Part shown: positions 26,460 through 39,120 of the stretch, piece by piece
Layout: each line of letters starts with the position of its first letter
Numbering within the stretch: position 1 is the stretch's first letter
Assembly: GCA_016806645.1 (NCBI GenBank)
Contig: JACSYO010001326.1
Location: 247,501-311,500 of the forward strand
Reading direction: 5' to 3'
Length of the DNA stretch: 64,000 bases
Source: Ophiodon elongatus
Lineage: Eukaryota; Chordata; Actinopteri; Perciformes; Hexagrammidae
Position numbers and translations under genes: made by a program
The notes under the pieces: generated by a model
Told to the model about the DNA's origin: nothing
The model's input: the letters and a program-made list of their open reading frames with translations, nothing else
The model's database searches: none

Positions 26460-26790
26460 TTTCTGCTTCTTACATGCATGCGGCCCTTTCAAAATAAAAC
26501 TACCGTCTTTACAGGAAACAACTTATGCAACAAAACTACTTAGTTAGGTTTCAGAAAAGGTTGCAAAATACTTAAATACGTAAGTAATGCGACAAATAAG
26601 TCAAATAAGACTGTCTCCTGGAGGAAAGACCTGTTTTGGTTTGACCCATCCACCCTGTGTGGGTTTTTGCCTTCTTTATACTTCCTGGTTCATGATTACT
26701 TCCATTCAATACCAATTGATTTTGTTTGATTTCTATGAATTACAGCACATTAATTTTCGGTGCTATAGCTACAAACGCTGTACTACATAC
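26460..26790 (+). repeat. dispersed repeat family B, copy 3
   Basis: Resembles 4735-5240 and, more weakly, 1905-2060. Shared pieces are the TTCAAAATAAA start, ACTTAGTTAGGTT, TGCGACAAATAA, ACTTCCTGGTTCA and GCTATAGCTACAAAC. Non-coding. Confidence 0.65.
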
Positions 26791-27299
26791 TCCCCTATTC
26801 ACCTTGTGTAGTGTAGAAGTACACAACATTTTACCCAGAAACCCCTTCTCAGTCTGCACCCCTAAACAAAGCTAAAGAATCAGCTGCCAACAAATGTATT
26901 CATTTAAAAAAACTAATTAAAATAAAACCGGTTCTGGCTCCAAATAAACACTCCTCACTTAAGTCGATCCACGGAGCAACTCGCACAATCACCACAACTG
27001 TAATCTCATTACGCTCATTAAGTGTCGATTCTGCAGGAATCTCCAACTTCGTCGTTATGATCAGCACCCGGCCGCTTAGCCAATTAGGGGATTGAGAGGC
27101 TTTTTGTAAAACCAGGCTCTGAAATTTGACATTGATCGGACGGACGCGGGAGGCGGAGCCAATGAAAATGCTGATTGGGGGTCTTGTGATTGCTCTAATG
27201 GCAGATGGAGCGGCCGAAGCCCATTACAACGAGCATCCAAAGGGGTTTTTCTTTCACAAATCGCCGGAGCAAGCACAAATGTCATCTCCGTTCAGCTCA

Positions 27300-27351
27300 C
27301 GAGGAGGAGGAGGAGGAGGAGGAGGAGGAGGAGGAGGAGGAGGAGGAGGAT
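27300..27351 (+). repeat. (GGA)n microsatellite
   Basis: About 17 GGA units. Confidence 0.95.
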
Positions 27352-27779
27352 AAACACTCCCTCGTCTCAGACATGTTGAGAGGAGCGTTGAGATCTGAAA
27401 GTGCTTTGTTTCACTTTCGGGTAAAGACGAATAACTTCTGCATCTTATCAAGTCATTTCTGTTCAGAATCGAATCCTGAAGAAGTGAAAATCTACAGATG
27501 CAGTTTGAGTATTTAGATATCGAAGGGATGAAGGTGTTTGTTATGATAATTAAATCTTCTCGGCTTGAATTAAATTAAATTGGAAAAGTGAATTAAGCCC
27601 ATTTTTAGACCTGGAATAAGTAGCTATGCCAAGTTTGTCTTTTAAAAGAGAGGTTGTATTTTTTGAAACTGATCTCACATTTCGCAACAATTCCTACTTT
27701 ATTATAATGATCTTGTGCATAAAAAAACGACGATTAAGAAAGTAAATTTAATTTTACAAAAACGTCTCTTTAAAATGAG

Positions 27780-28145
27780 TTTGTTCTCAGACTGATCCAG
27801 AAATCTCCACTTCAGTAGCTTTTACATCCACTTCCATTCCTCTCTGTATTCTGAAGGTTTCTACGGAGGGGTTTGTTCACACATCATTCACAGCCTGATT
27901 TATACAAGATTTTATTACTAAAAACATGGAGAAAATGTATTTTTTTAATGGCTGTTGACAGTATGTTCTGACTTATGGAGCGATACGAAGTAAAAAAGAC
28001 TTTGACTCTAATATTTCAACCAAATGAAACAATCATTTTGATCGTGGCTTCATCCAATATTCAGATTAATGTTCTGGAAATGAAAGAAAATTAGCACAAT
28101 ATTTGATTAGATAATGCCTCATTTGCATATTTAAACAGAAAACGT
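27780..28145 (+). repeat. dispersed repeat family C, copy 1
   Basis: Aligns by eye with 46950-47290 in the same orientation: CAGAAATCTCC near the start, CATTCCTCTCTGTATTCTG, AAAACATGGAGAAA, and ATGCCTCATTTGCATATTTA at the end. No coding capacity. Confidence 0.75.
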
Positions 28146-28652
28146 GTAATACAAATAATATTTCTCTTCATGCAAGTTAATCAAGGTTTCATGGTGATAT
28201 CTATTAGTTATTTATTTTTACCCCTATTCATGTGTCTCCCTTTAACCGTTTCAAGTAAAGTAACAAATAAGTCTTACTTCATTCAGACGACGCGTTAAAG
28301 CTGCCTTCAGATTAACATAAAAACATAAAAACAGAGTTCACAGGGTTCTGAAACTGTATTTTCATTCTAACTGCCCTCAAAACAAACTCTCCAAAGCTTT
28401 TTGTTCCGCTCCCTCTCCGCCTGCTGTCAGTTTCCCCCGACTGGACGTCAACCTGTCCTCCGTCTTGCAGCCGAGAACCGGCGCCCTGAAACCCGCCGGC
28501 TGTTCAACCCGCTGACATTTCCAGCTCTCGGATTTGTTGTGCTGCGCGGCTGACAGCGAGCGCGCATGAATATTTATGGCGCTCCGTTGCCTCCCGACCG
28601 ACATGTGGACAGACTGCATGTTTAAATCTCCACTTCACTGCTGCGGTTGGAC

Positions 28653-28654
<2 letters not shown>

Positions 28655-28686
<32 letters not shown>
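28655..28686 (+). repeat. poly(T) run
   Basis: Thirty-two consecutive T residues. It could be the tail of a minus-strand retroposon, but no element body is recognised to its left. Confidence 0.9.
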
Positions 28687-28690
<4 letters not shown>

Positions 28691-28824
28691 CTGTGTTAAT
28701 CCACTGATGTGTTTGTTTTCGCACTGCAATAAAAACAACGGTATTTATCTGTAATTAATCCATTAAAGTATTTGGATTCAGGCTTTTTTTTTTCTAACTC
28801 CAGTGCATTAATGTTATTTTCATT

Positions 28825-29330
28825 CTTAACCCTCTGAACCCCGAGCGGTTGTGGGCTTGTTTTAACATTAATGTTTAAATCCTGGCAGCACGATGCCAGG
28901 AGGGGAAGAGAACTCAAACATATCTCGTGTGCGGTACAACGACGTTAAAATACTTTAAATCATGAGAAAATGAAAAAGCGCACGTTAGATTTCTTTCCAA
29001 AAATTGGAGAATAATACAATCTATACATCCAACATGTTTCCAAGTGCCCACAAGTTTTTACCAATGTTGGAAAAAAACATAACTGAGGCTACACGTGCGA
29101 TAAACATTGAACTATTTACATTTTCACAACCTTTTCGTGTTCAGCCGCCTGCAGCTCAGTCCAAGATTCACAGATTTATTCGTCACGTGACCGTTGGTCT
29201 CAGATGAATCGATCACGGCTTCATAGTTGCGCCGAGAAACGCAGAATTTAATGTTTTTTACAGAATCTGGTTCGAGCAAACGGTTTATTTTGGGAGCCGA
29301 CATTTTTAATAAAGACACGTAGAATAAATC
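28825..29330 (+). repeat. dispersed repeat family D, copy 2
   Basis: A near-full copy starting TTAACCCTCTGAACCCCGAG and ending near GACACGTAGAATAAA. It carries a CACGTG palindrome at the same place as the 17.5-kb copy. Confidence 0.75.
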
Positions 29331-29395
29331 AACTTTGATTGCATTGAGTTTGTCTCTCGATGGCCTCGTCCACCGGCAGCAGAGAGCTTCGTACA

Positions 29396-29868
29396 GAAGG
29401 AGACGAAGAGGAGGGAGAAGGAGACGAAGGAGAAGGAGACGAAGAGGAAGGAGAAGGAGACGAAGAGGAAGGAGAAGGAGACGAAGAGGAAGGAGAAGGA
29501 GACGAAGAGGAAGGAGAAGGAGATGAAGAGGAAGGAGAAGGACATGAAGAGGAAGGAGAAGGAGATGAAGAGGAAGGAGAAGGACATGAAGAGGAAGGAG
29601 AAGGAGATGAAGAGGAAGGAGAAGGACACGAAGAGGAAGGAGAAGGAGACGAAGAGGAAGGAGAAGGAGACGAAGAGGAAGGAGAAGGAGATGAAGAGGA
29701 AGGAGAAGGAGACAAAGAGGAAGGAGAAGGAGATGAAGAGGAAGGAGACGAAGAGGAAGGAGAAGGAGGAAGGAGAAGGAGACGAAGAGGAAGGAGAAGG
29801 AGAAGGAGACGAAGAGGAAGGAGAAGGAGACGAAGAGGAAGGCGAAGGAGACGAAGAGGAAGGAGAGG
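29396..29868 (+). repeat. 21-bp purine minisatellite (GAAGAGGAAGGAGAAGGAGAC)
   Basis: About 22 units, homopurine apart from C or T at one position. It translates as an acidic EEGEGD repeat on one strand and a Ser/Phe/Leu repeat on the other; not a gene. Confidence 0.93.
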
Positions 29869-30106
29869 CCACTCGGGGACGAGTAAAAGAGCTGCGGCAG
29901 GATGATTTGCATTCAACTGAAAAATAATGTTTGTGGATGAAGACGGCGTCGCCGCTCGGGGGGAATCCGTCAGGCTGCTGTTTGGTAAAGAAAACAACTT
30001 TCACTGGGTTTCTCTTCCTGGAGTGGAAACTTTTTACATCATCTTCTGTGTGCTGAGTGAGTTGTATGACCCTGTGGGACTTTAAAACCCTGTTTAAAGA
30101 AAAGAG

Positions 30107-30176
<70 letters not shown>

Positions 30177-30225
30177 TCTCTCTCTCCCTCTCTCCCTCTC
30201 TCTCCCCCCCTCTCTCCCCCCCCTC
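30107..30225 (+). repeat. (TC)n tract with C-rich end
   Basis: About 70 bp of pure TC passing into CCCTCTCTCC and C runs. Confidence 0.95.
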
Positions 30226-30333
30226 AGCTGAACGTTGGGTGTTTGTTCAGCTCCCAGAGGAGCATCAGGCCGATGTCGCCTCGCTGAATCGTTGCTCGAC
30301 AATAACGTGACAATTTGAGCGGATGCTTTCTCC

Positions 30334-30392
30334 AGGCGGGAGTCGAGCGGGAGTCAAGCGGGAGTCGAGCGGGAGTCGAGCGGGAGTCAAGC
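30334..30392 (+). repeat. 11-bp tandem repeat CGGGAGTCGAG, five copies
   Basis: Five units with one G/A variant, in a GC-rich segment that shows no recognisable coding sequence. Confidence 0.85.
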
Positions 30393-31647
30393 GAGGACAG
30401 CGGCCTCCAGACTGCAGCGTCTGGAGCCGTCGCTCGAGGGGAGCCGACGAGGAGAATGGATTCACGAGCCGAGCGACAGAAGCTCTGAGGCACCGAAGGA
30501 GAAAACAAGCCTCTCTCCATCCCCGCTGCTCGCCATCTCCCAGGAGGGGAGGAGGGGAAAACAACGTCTCTATGGCAACTGCCTGGCGTAAAGGTGAGCC
30601 GCCGCCATGCAGGAGAAGAAGACGACACAGAGACCACAACATCTTCGCCCTGCAGCAGGTTGATCCTGAAACACGACACTGAAGTACTTTGAGAGAGAAG
30701 GAGGGCAGAGACAGCAGCAGGGACGTGTTGATGCAGCGACACCAGTCAAACCATTTACAGAGATCAACACCAACCATGAACACAAATCTTCTTCCAGAGG
30801 GAACTGAGCTCAGATGAATAAAATGCAAAATGAGAGAAAGAAAAATCACTTTTAAGGTCATAAAATATATTCTACACTCAAGTTTAACTTACGAAGCTTT
30901 CAAGCAACGTTCACGCTCACTTGTAACGGAATATTTTAAAAGGGAGCATCAAGGGTTGATGGGAAATGTGGTCTCCCTTTTCCACAAAGGAGGAACTCAG
31001 TGTGAGATGGAAGCGGTGAATACTCCACCACGGTGTCGTGTGATGAGACCAGTGTGGAGATTCTAAAGCTGAACTAGTCATTTTTACTGCAGTTAAACTC
31101 AGTTCAGTCTCAGTAAAATACCAGCATGTATACAGCTCGTACTACAGAAACACTCAGTAGTTCTTTCATCACTTCCTTCTAGAGAGAGAGACTACACAGA
31201 AGTCTGACTGAACACCACCACAGGATGTGAGATGGTTTATCTGGATTCTCTAAACCTCTTTGTGTGGAGGTCAAACTAAATGTGAGCACATATGGAATGT
31301 AAATAAATAAATCTGTACAATTACAGAATTAATTTAGAAATAAATTTAGTAACCAGAAGGTTTTAACTTGCGGACCACAATGTGATTATTACCAATAATG
31401 GATTTGATTTAGCACCTTAGAGATATTTAATGTTGCACTTTATTTATGTATTAGCTACTTTGTACTGAAACTGCTGCTTGTCTTGTCTTATCTCAGACAC
31501 GTTCATGCATGAATGAAGCCCAAGCTGTAATAAAGCGTACTGTCCCTTTAAATCAGATTCACAGGACAAATTAGGACTTGGTTCTCTGCAGGAACCCGGA
31601 CTCAGTTTGCTATTTACATCTCTGAGTCACCCACAGCGTCACTGATA

Positions 31648-31649
<2 letters not shown>

Positions 31650-31716
<67 letters not shown>

Positions 31717-31754
31717 TGTATATGTGTGTGTGTGTGTGTGTGAGAGAGATTAAG

Positions 31755-31790
<36 letters not shown>
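31650..31790 (+). repeat. compound (GT)n ... (AT)n microsatellite
   Basis: GT run 31650-31742 with a TACGTGTATA interruption, then AT run 31757-31790. Confidence 0.96.
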
Positions 31791-31795
<5 letters not shown>

Positions 31796-33059
31796 CAGTT
31801 ACAGGCTCCCGTCCAAAGGTCGGGCCACACCTGGTCTTGCGATCGCCTGGCAACCAACTGAAGCCTTCGACAACGACGCATCACTTGTTGCCGTGGCGCC
31901 CGCCTGTCGCAGCAATCAGGGTGACGCCTGTGTTTTGAACTGACTTTGATAAAGTGGTTAATTCAATTTCATGAAGTGGACAAATGTAACTTTTCTTGCA
32001 GCCGAATTTTGAGTCACGTCGTGATTCACGATATTATTCAGATTATCATCAAAATATGGTTCTGACTCTTAACAGTCCTTTGACCTTACATTTTGAATCC
32101 TGAATAAAGTCAGAAAAGGTTCCCCTGAAATAAATTACAAATAAATAAATAAATAAAAACAGCAACAATGTGTGTGTTCTTTCTTAATTCCTGTATTATT
32201 TTTTAAAACCAGACATCACTCATGACGACATTAACGATGATCCCGATAACGGAAATTCACCACGACCAACTTATTGCGAGTGTATTTCATCTTCGCCCAC
32301 GATAGAATTCCTCTAATCGCCCCGTCGATACCTGCCTCATCATAACCGTCACCTTATACTCCGAACATGGACATAAATACGTCGAATAATTAATGAGGAA
32401 ATGGAAACTCGTCTCCTGCCTCCAAGTCGTCTCCTTGGCTCTGTTTCCATATTTAAAACATTCGCTGATGTCGAACGCAGTTCAACGGTTTGTTAAACTC
32501 GCCTGAAAGTAAGAAACTAAACGCATGAAGACGTCATCTTGTGTTGGCCCATAACTCGTGAGTGATTCAGGGAGAATGTCAGCGTATGAATACATTACGC
32601 CGTGAGGCCGGGGGCTCGTGAGTTTGGCCTTTTTATTAACGGCAACAAATCCCTCAGTCCGGTCCGGAGGAGAGAGACACGTCTTTGTTGGCGAGTAAAT
32701 GAAAAATTTTAAAAATCAGGTTGTTTGTGGAGAATCACAACGAGGGAAACTTTAATCTGAAACAAGAGGAAGTGTTCACGACTTTTAGGGGTTTTCTGGT
32801 TTATTAGTGAACAAGAAAAGACGAAGAAATTACATGTGACAGAGTTTACAGCATAATTCATCTGCAACTATTTTTGATAACCGATTTATTTTTTACTAAC
32901 TTCCTGCTCTTCCATTGTGATGATGTGCTTTTTATTCATCCTCAGTTCATATCATTGTAGAGTTTTGGACCGCTTATCAGGCGAAACCAGACATTTTGTA
33001 CCTTAAATGATTAATCGAAAACATGATACGATAACTGCAGTCCTCCAAACTAACGAACT

Positions 33060-33150
33060 AATGCATCAATAATTATAATTCAGTAGTACAATACCTCAGT
33101 ACTTTGACTTTAGGTACTTAATGCTAGTACTTTTGTACTTAAAGGTTTTG
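33060..33150 (-). repeat. family G fragment
   Basis: CAGTACTTTGACTTTAGGTA, CTTTTGTACTT and TTTTGAATGCAGGAC match the reverse complement of the family G repeat. Confidence 0.5.
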
Positions 33151-33989
33151 AATGCAGGACTCGTTCGACATTTAATTGAGTTTCTTACTGTTTTATCTGC
33201 TCTTTTATGAGACAATTAATCAATAATGTCATGAAACAAATGATTAGTGACAGCTCTGAACTCCGGCCCAGCCTTTAGGAACTGGAGCTCAAACAAAAGC
33301 CCGTCTTGAGCTAAATGATACACTTGAGGCCCATTTTTTCCCAAACAGACTGTAACCATCAGAGTCTTCTGCTCCGACGTGAACACAAAGATCTTTTGGG
33401 GAAAGAAGAGAAAGAAGAGAAAGAAGAGAAAGACGAGGAAGACGAGCGAGGGCTGTAAAATGACAAAGAGGAATCTTATCGAGACCAGATGTGACGGAAG
33501 GAAACTCAGAGTTATAAAAAGAAGTTTTCCATTTATGACAGGATGAAACAATAACATGTTATAAACTCAAATCCTGTACTGTGTTCAAATCCGTTGTTTT
33601 TTATGACACCGAACACATTTTTGGATCGTGCGTCTCAAATGTGTATGACTGTACAGTTTAAAAACCACACAGCTGCAAACACCGCGGCTTATATTGTGTT
33701 GGTTTTAAACAACAGAGCCGTAAAGTTGCTCAAGAGCTGAAAGTGAGCAAACATTAGAGCGGCAACGATGAGTCGATCCACCGATGAGGCAACCGAAAGA
33801 CAATCCATCTGCAACTGCTTTGATAGTCAGTTGTTTCTGTCTTCTCACATCAAACTATTCAATGCGTAGGGTTTAGGTTTGAGGACCATTAAATGTTTCT
33901 AAACGTAGATTGAGGACGAGGTGGAGGGTGTTTGATCCCCGATCGGCAGCCAGGAACAACTGGACCAGTTCTCAGAAGCCGAGCCTGAG

Positions 33990-34690
33990 ACCGAGACCAT
34001 TCAGAGTCCAACAGGACAGGAGACCGAGACCATTCAGAGTCCCACAAGACAATCCAGAGTCCCACAAGACCATTCAGAGTCCAACAAGACCATTCAGAGT
34101 CCAACAGGACAGGAGACCGAGACCATTCAGAGTCCCACAAGACAATCCAGAGTCCCACAAGACCATTCAGAGTCCAACAGGACACGAGATCAAGACCATT
34201 CAGAGTCCCACAAGACAATTCAGAGTCCCACAAGACAATCCAGAGTCCCACAAGACCATTCAGAGTCCAACAGGACACGAGACCAAGACCATTCAGAGTC
34301 CCACAAGACAATTCAGAGTCCCACAAGACAATTCAGAGTCCAACAGGACACAAGACTGAGACCATTCAGAGTTCAACAAGACATGAGACCAAGACAATAC
34401 AGAGTCCAACAAGACAATTCAGAGTCCCACAAGACAATTCAGAGTCCAACAAGACAATTCAGAGTCTCACAAGACCATTCAGAGTCCCACAAGACCATTC
34501 AGAGTCCCACAAGACCATTCAGAGTCCAACAAGACGATTCAGAGTCCAACAAGACAATTCAGAGTCCCACAAGATCATTCAGAGTCTCACAAGACCATTC
34601 AGAGTCCAACAAGACCATTCAGAGTCCAACAAGACCATTCAGAGTCCCACAAGACCATTCAGTGTCTCACAAGACACGAGACCAAAGTGG
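33990..34690 (+). repeat. minisatellite, unit about 20 bp (ATTCAGAGTCCCACAAGACA)
   Basis: About 32 units, with longer variants that include GGAGACCGAGACC or similar. It gives open frames on both strands; no domain is recognised. Confidence 0.93.
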
Positions 34691-35553
34691 GTCTCGTTAC
34701 CAGACTCGAGTACTACAGTGCTGGATCCCTGCGCTGAGATCATTGTATTATCAGGTCACATGAGGAATGAATGAACGTAACAGAGCAGAAACCCCGTTTT
34801 TAATCCTGCACCAACGAGGACACTATTGAACGTGGCTCGGCTCACGGCTGATACCAGATCCACTCCATAAGTTTTGATATTGATCCAACAATCAGATCGC
34901 TGCATCCCTCAGGACACATCAAGATGTTTAGAAAGACTCAAATAACTGCATTGGTAATAAACACGTTCAAAAGGGGCTCTTGATCTCAGCTGCAGGACGA
35001 TGACTCAACATGTAAAGATCCAGAGAAGAAGAAAAGAGAAGCATCGCGTCGCTGACGAACAAACGGCCTCCCGTTAGAGCGACTTAGCTCGATTACAATG
35101 ACGAGAACGGAGCGTCTGCTTCAGGCTGACAGGAAGTGTTGCCTGAATGCTCCTTTAATTTCCAGGAAGCTCCATTATGGAAAAAAAAATCTATAAGTCT
35201 ACAAGTGACTCCTTCTTAATTAAAAATAAAGAAAATTAAAAAAAAGCCTGGAAGGATTGTGTTGTTTTAGAAGAAGAGAAAACGGCTCACTTCCTTTATT
35301 GATTGAACCAGATCACTTTATCAGTCAGGGCACCTCGGAGGGAAATTGGTCAAGGACTCCAGCCGCGGTTTTAGTGTAAAATGGATCAATAGGGGTGAAG
35401 AAATTAACTAAATGAGACATCGGAAGCCCCGCCCCCACACTGTTTGATTGACAGGTGGTCTGTCAGAAGGACAGTCACCTCAGCAGAAGCAGAAAATAAA
35501 AGGAAATGAATCTAAATTTACAACATAAAATACAGCAGATTCAACAACGCTGC

Positions 35554-35556
<3 letters not shown>

Positions 35557-35614
<58 letters not shown>
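35557..35614 (+). repeat. (GT)n microsatellite
   Basis: About 29 GT units. Confidence 0.96.
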
Positions 35615-35617
<3 letters not shown>

Positions 35618-35711
35618 CTGCAGTGTGTTGCAGAGCTTAATATTCAGCCAGCAGCCAGATTAGTTCAGGACAACCTGTCAGTCTGCAGCTGCAGCGAAAC
35701 AGCAGAGTGAG

Positions 35712-35712
<1 letters not shown>

Positions 35713-35778
<66 letters not shown>

Positions 35779-35822
35779 ATGTGCGTGTACGTGTGCGTGT
35801 GCGTGTGCGTGCGTGTGCGTGT
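35713..35822 (+). repeat. (GT)n microsatellite with GCGTGT end
   Basis: A pure GT run passing into GTGCGTGT and GTACGTGT variants. It lies about 100 bp from the previous GT run. Confidence 0.95.
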
Positions 35823-36754
35823 CTCAGGGTTTGGGTTAACTGGCATGGAAGTGCTTTATTAAATCGTTGAAGCTCCTCACATGAGTGTTGTTTTTATCCC
35901 GTTGTGTCGACAGTAAAACATTTTTGGGGGATTCACTAAATATCTCGGGACACAAGTGAATCAGTTATTTTAGGGCTCAGACAGAAGAAGTACAGTAGCC
36001 CCAATGGGTCAATCCAATACACACATTTATTTTAAACTGCAGTCTCGAAGATGCTGAAATATTAAAATATGTCAGATGATATCCGATCCCACACCAAACA
36101 TTCCCCAGCAGCAAACATCTGGTTCCACTTTCACCTCGAGAGACTTTTTACGAACCAACACTCGGCACCGAACACGCCCACAAAAGCAACAGATATCCCA
36201 GAATGCAATGCAGCGAGAAGCAGAGCAACTGAACTGTCACTCTTCACACCTACACAAAAGAAAGACAGCGGGATGCTCTGAAGGCTTGCCCAGGGGCATT
36301 CTGGGAAACGTAGGAACTCCCTCCACGTGTGTAGAAACGGGTCGAGAGAAATCCAAAGTAACCATGGAAACGTTGAGCTTGGTGGCTGGCATCTGAAAGC
36401 AGCCCGTGGCCCTCGTTTCATGCGACCAATGAGGTGCCGTTGAGCAAGGCAGCGAAGCCCCCAGAATGCTTCAGGGGAAATTTATTATATTTTATGCAAC
36501 CTCAGAAGGAGCTGCGAGGATTGTTTTCCATCTCAAGACGACGATTCGGCACAAACCTCCGCAAGGGAGGTGAGGTAGAGAGGGGGGAGGGGGGGGGGGG
36601 CTGGAGGAGTTTAATGCCTTGCTTAAGGGCTCCTCAACGGCCCACGTGGCCCCTGAGAGCTGGAGTGACACCTGACTGGTCATGAAGTCGTTTCTCTGGA
36701 GGAGGAAGGGATGATGCGTGGAAATCAAAAAAAAATTAGGTCAAAGTCTGCGGG

Positions 36755-36882
36755 ATGAAGGAAGGGAGGAGGGGGAGGAGTAGGAGGGGGGAGGGGGGAG
36801 AGGGGAGGGGGAGGAGGAGGAGGAGGAGGGGGGAGGGGGGAGGAGGGAGAGGAGGGAGGGGGAGGGAGGGGGGGTACATTGG
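36755..36882 (+). repeat. GGA/GGGGA purine tract
   Basis: About 125 bp of G-rich purine sequence. Its strand polarity is opposite to the neighbouring CCTCT tract at 37.05 kb. Confidence 0.9.
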
Positions 36883-37052
36883 CTGCCGGCATGCATTTAC
36901 AGCATCAGCTAAGCATGTAAATAATGCACCGGGGCATCTGACCCCATTCCCCCTCCCCCCCCTGAGACACACTTGTTTACATTGGAGCAACTCTGAGCTG
37001 GCGGTTTATATAAAGAAAGAAAAAAGGAATGTGTGTCACCTTTTTTTTCTTC

Positions 37053-37427
37053 CCCCATTCCCCCTCCCCTCCTCTCCTCTCCTCTCCTCTCGTCTCTCCT
37101 CTCCTCTTCTCTTCCCTCCTCTTCCCTCCTCTTCCCTCCTCTCCTCTCCTCTCCCCTGCTCTCCCCTCCCTCCTCTCCTCTCCTCTCCCCTCTCTCCCCT
37201 CCTCTCCTCTCCTCTCCTCTCCCCTCCCCTCCTCTCCTCTCCTCCTCCTCCTCTCCTCTCCTCCTCCTCTCCTCCTCCTCTCCTCTCCTCTCCTCCTCCC
37301 CTCTCCTCCCCTCTCCTCTCCTCCTCCCTCTCCTCCCCTCTCCTCTCCTCCTCTCCTCTCCTCTCCTCTCCTCTCCTCTCCTCCTCTCCTCCTCTCCTCT
37401 CCTCTCCTCTCCTCTCCTCTCCCCTCA
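37053..37427 (+). repeat. (TCTCC)n pyrimidine tract
   Basis: About 375 bp of TCCTC and TCCTCC units, fully pyrimidine. Confidence 0.95.
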
Positions 37428-37504
37428 AGATGCAGATTCCTCTGAAAGCTGCAGTGGAAACATTAAAATGCAATGTGTGCGTTTGCAGTCAGCTGTTAAA
37501 ACCG

Positions 37505-37632
37505 CTTCCTCTCCTCTCCTCTCCTCTCCTCTCCTCTCCTCTCCTCTCCTCCTCTCCTCTCCTCTCCTCTCCTCTCCTCTCCTCCTCTCCTCTCCTCTCC
37601 TCTCCTCCTCCCTTACTCCCTCCCTTCCTCCG
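37505..37632 (+). repeat. (TCTCC)n pyrimidine tract, second block
   Basis: The same unit as the preceding block, separated by 78 bp of unique sequence. Confidence 0.95.
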
Positions 37633-38112
37633 TACATGGCCGAGCTCCGCCGACAGCCACCAGACTTCCAGGAGAACGCGAGGTAGAAAATCTCTGGTGA
37701 AACATGACACTGTGATCCTCTCAGGCTGAGAGCAGTCTGCAGCAATGTGACATATCAATCTGAGGAGGAGAGGGGAGGGAGGGAGGGGGGGAGGGGGGGG
37801 GGAGGAGGAAGGAGGGGAGCTAATGAGAAAATCAATACCGAGCCTGCCTTTCAGCGTCTTGGCCAAAGGAGCCAATATCTGCTCCGGTGTTATGGAAAGA
37901 ATCTGGAACATAATGGGAATCATTCACCCCCCCCCCCTTACCCCCCCCCCCCTCTGCAGAGTGTGTCATGTGAAAACTGTGTCTGGCAACAGCTGCACTG
38001 CTCATGTGCACATAGAATAATCTAAGCAGCATGCAGCCCCCCCCCCCTCTCATGCAGCCCCCCCCCCTAAAGAAAACCTCCAAAAACCCTCCCCGACCAC
38101 CGGTCCCCGGAG

Positions 38113-38151
38113 CATGAGATGTGAGATGTGAGATGTGAGATGTGAGATGTC
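38113..38151 (+). repeat. 7-bp tandem repeat GAGATGT
   Basis: Five exact units. Confidence 0.9.
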
Positions 38152-38269
38152 CCTCCGGAGACACAGACCCTCTCTGGAGACTTTATGAAGAGATACTTTT
38201 AATAAACAAATGTTTATCGGCTCTGAATCAGGAACAACTGACTCTCAGCCGCTGAAGTTTCATCTCATT

Positions 38270-38760
38270 AAACGGAATAAATAAAGACATTCGGACGCTC
38301 GTGAAGAGAATTATTTACTATTTCCCATCGCTGAGGGTCAAAGGTCTCACTGGGGAGACGGTCAGGCGTCAACGTTTGGTGCGTTGGAAGTATTTTAGGG
38401 TGAATACGCTTCTTTATTGGTATTCCATCTTCATATCCCTACGATACCTGGTGCTCAGCAGAGTGTTTCTGCTCCTTCATCCACTAATAAACAACGAGCA
38501 GTATTCTAATAACAACTGCACTCTTTTACATCCCTGCAAACGGAATCTTTTGGGAAGAAAAGAAGCGATTTGGAGGTTTGTAAAGGGAATTATTTAATAT
38601 TCTCCATCATTGGGATCAATGAACTTATTGGGGAGATGGTCAGTGATTAAATGCATCACAATGTTTGGTGCATAGTCATTATTATTATTATTATAGGGTT
38701 AATATACTTTATCTGACATGATACCTGGAGCTGTGTTTCTGGTATTTTGTGATATTTATG
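38270..38760 (+). repeat. diverged tandem duplication, about 267 bp per unit
   Basis: Units start near 38270 and 38538. Both contain AAACGGAAT, a GAATTATTTA motif, ACTGGGGAGACGGTCAG or TTGGGGAGATGGTCAG, GTTTGGTGC, and a GATACCTGG-GCT segment. It ends about 360 bp from the DIP2C donor, in intron 1. Confidence 0.7.
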
Positions 38761-39120
38761 TGTACTTTTTATTATATATTTATTTTATTTGTGTGTGTAT
38801 ATATAATTGAGACCGGTTTGATGGAACCACGTGAGCCATCAGAAGAACCGGGGTCCCTGCAGCCCACGTCTCAGCCACCGCGGCGGCATGTGAGCTCAAG
38901 AAATGTGGAAAAATACGGACTCGAACTTGTGGCAGTTCCACGCACTTCTTCCTCCTGCAGCTCGACCCGAGACCCGGTTCCGAGGCGACCAGCAGCAGAA
39001 CCGAACCCCCCTTCCTCAGACCCTCAGAACCCCCCCCTCCCTACCCCCCCCCCGCCCCCAGCTGCAAGCGCAGCCCGGGCACAGCCGCCCGAATCCCGGC
39101 GCTGACATGCAAGTACTCAC

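Noticed and set aside
29124..30004. Acidic EEGEGD-repeat and Ser/Phe-rich frames
   Set aside because: Translation of the 21-bp purine minisatellite; family D repeat sequence flanks it on the left.
30265..30861. 198-codon minus-strand frame in GC-rich sequence
   Set aside because: Overlaps an 11-bp tandem repeat, has no recognisable domain and no convincing start.
33990..34690. Regular 20-bp repeats resembling a CRISPR array
   Set aside because: No unique spacers; units are directly adjacent and diverged, and the genome is eukaryotic.
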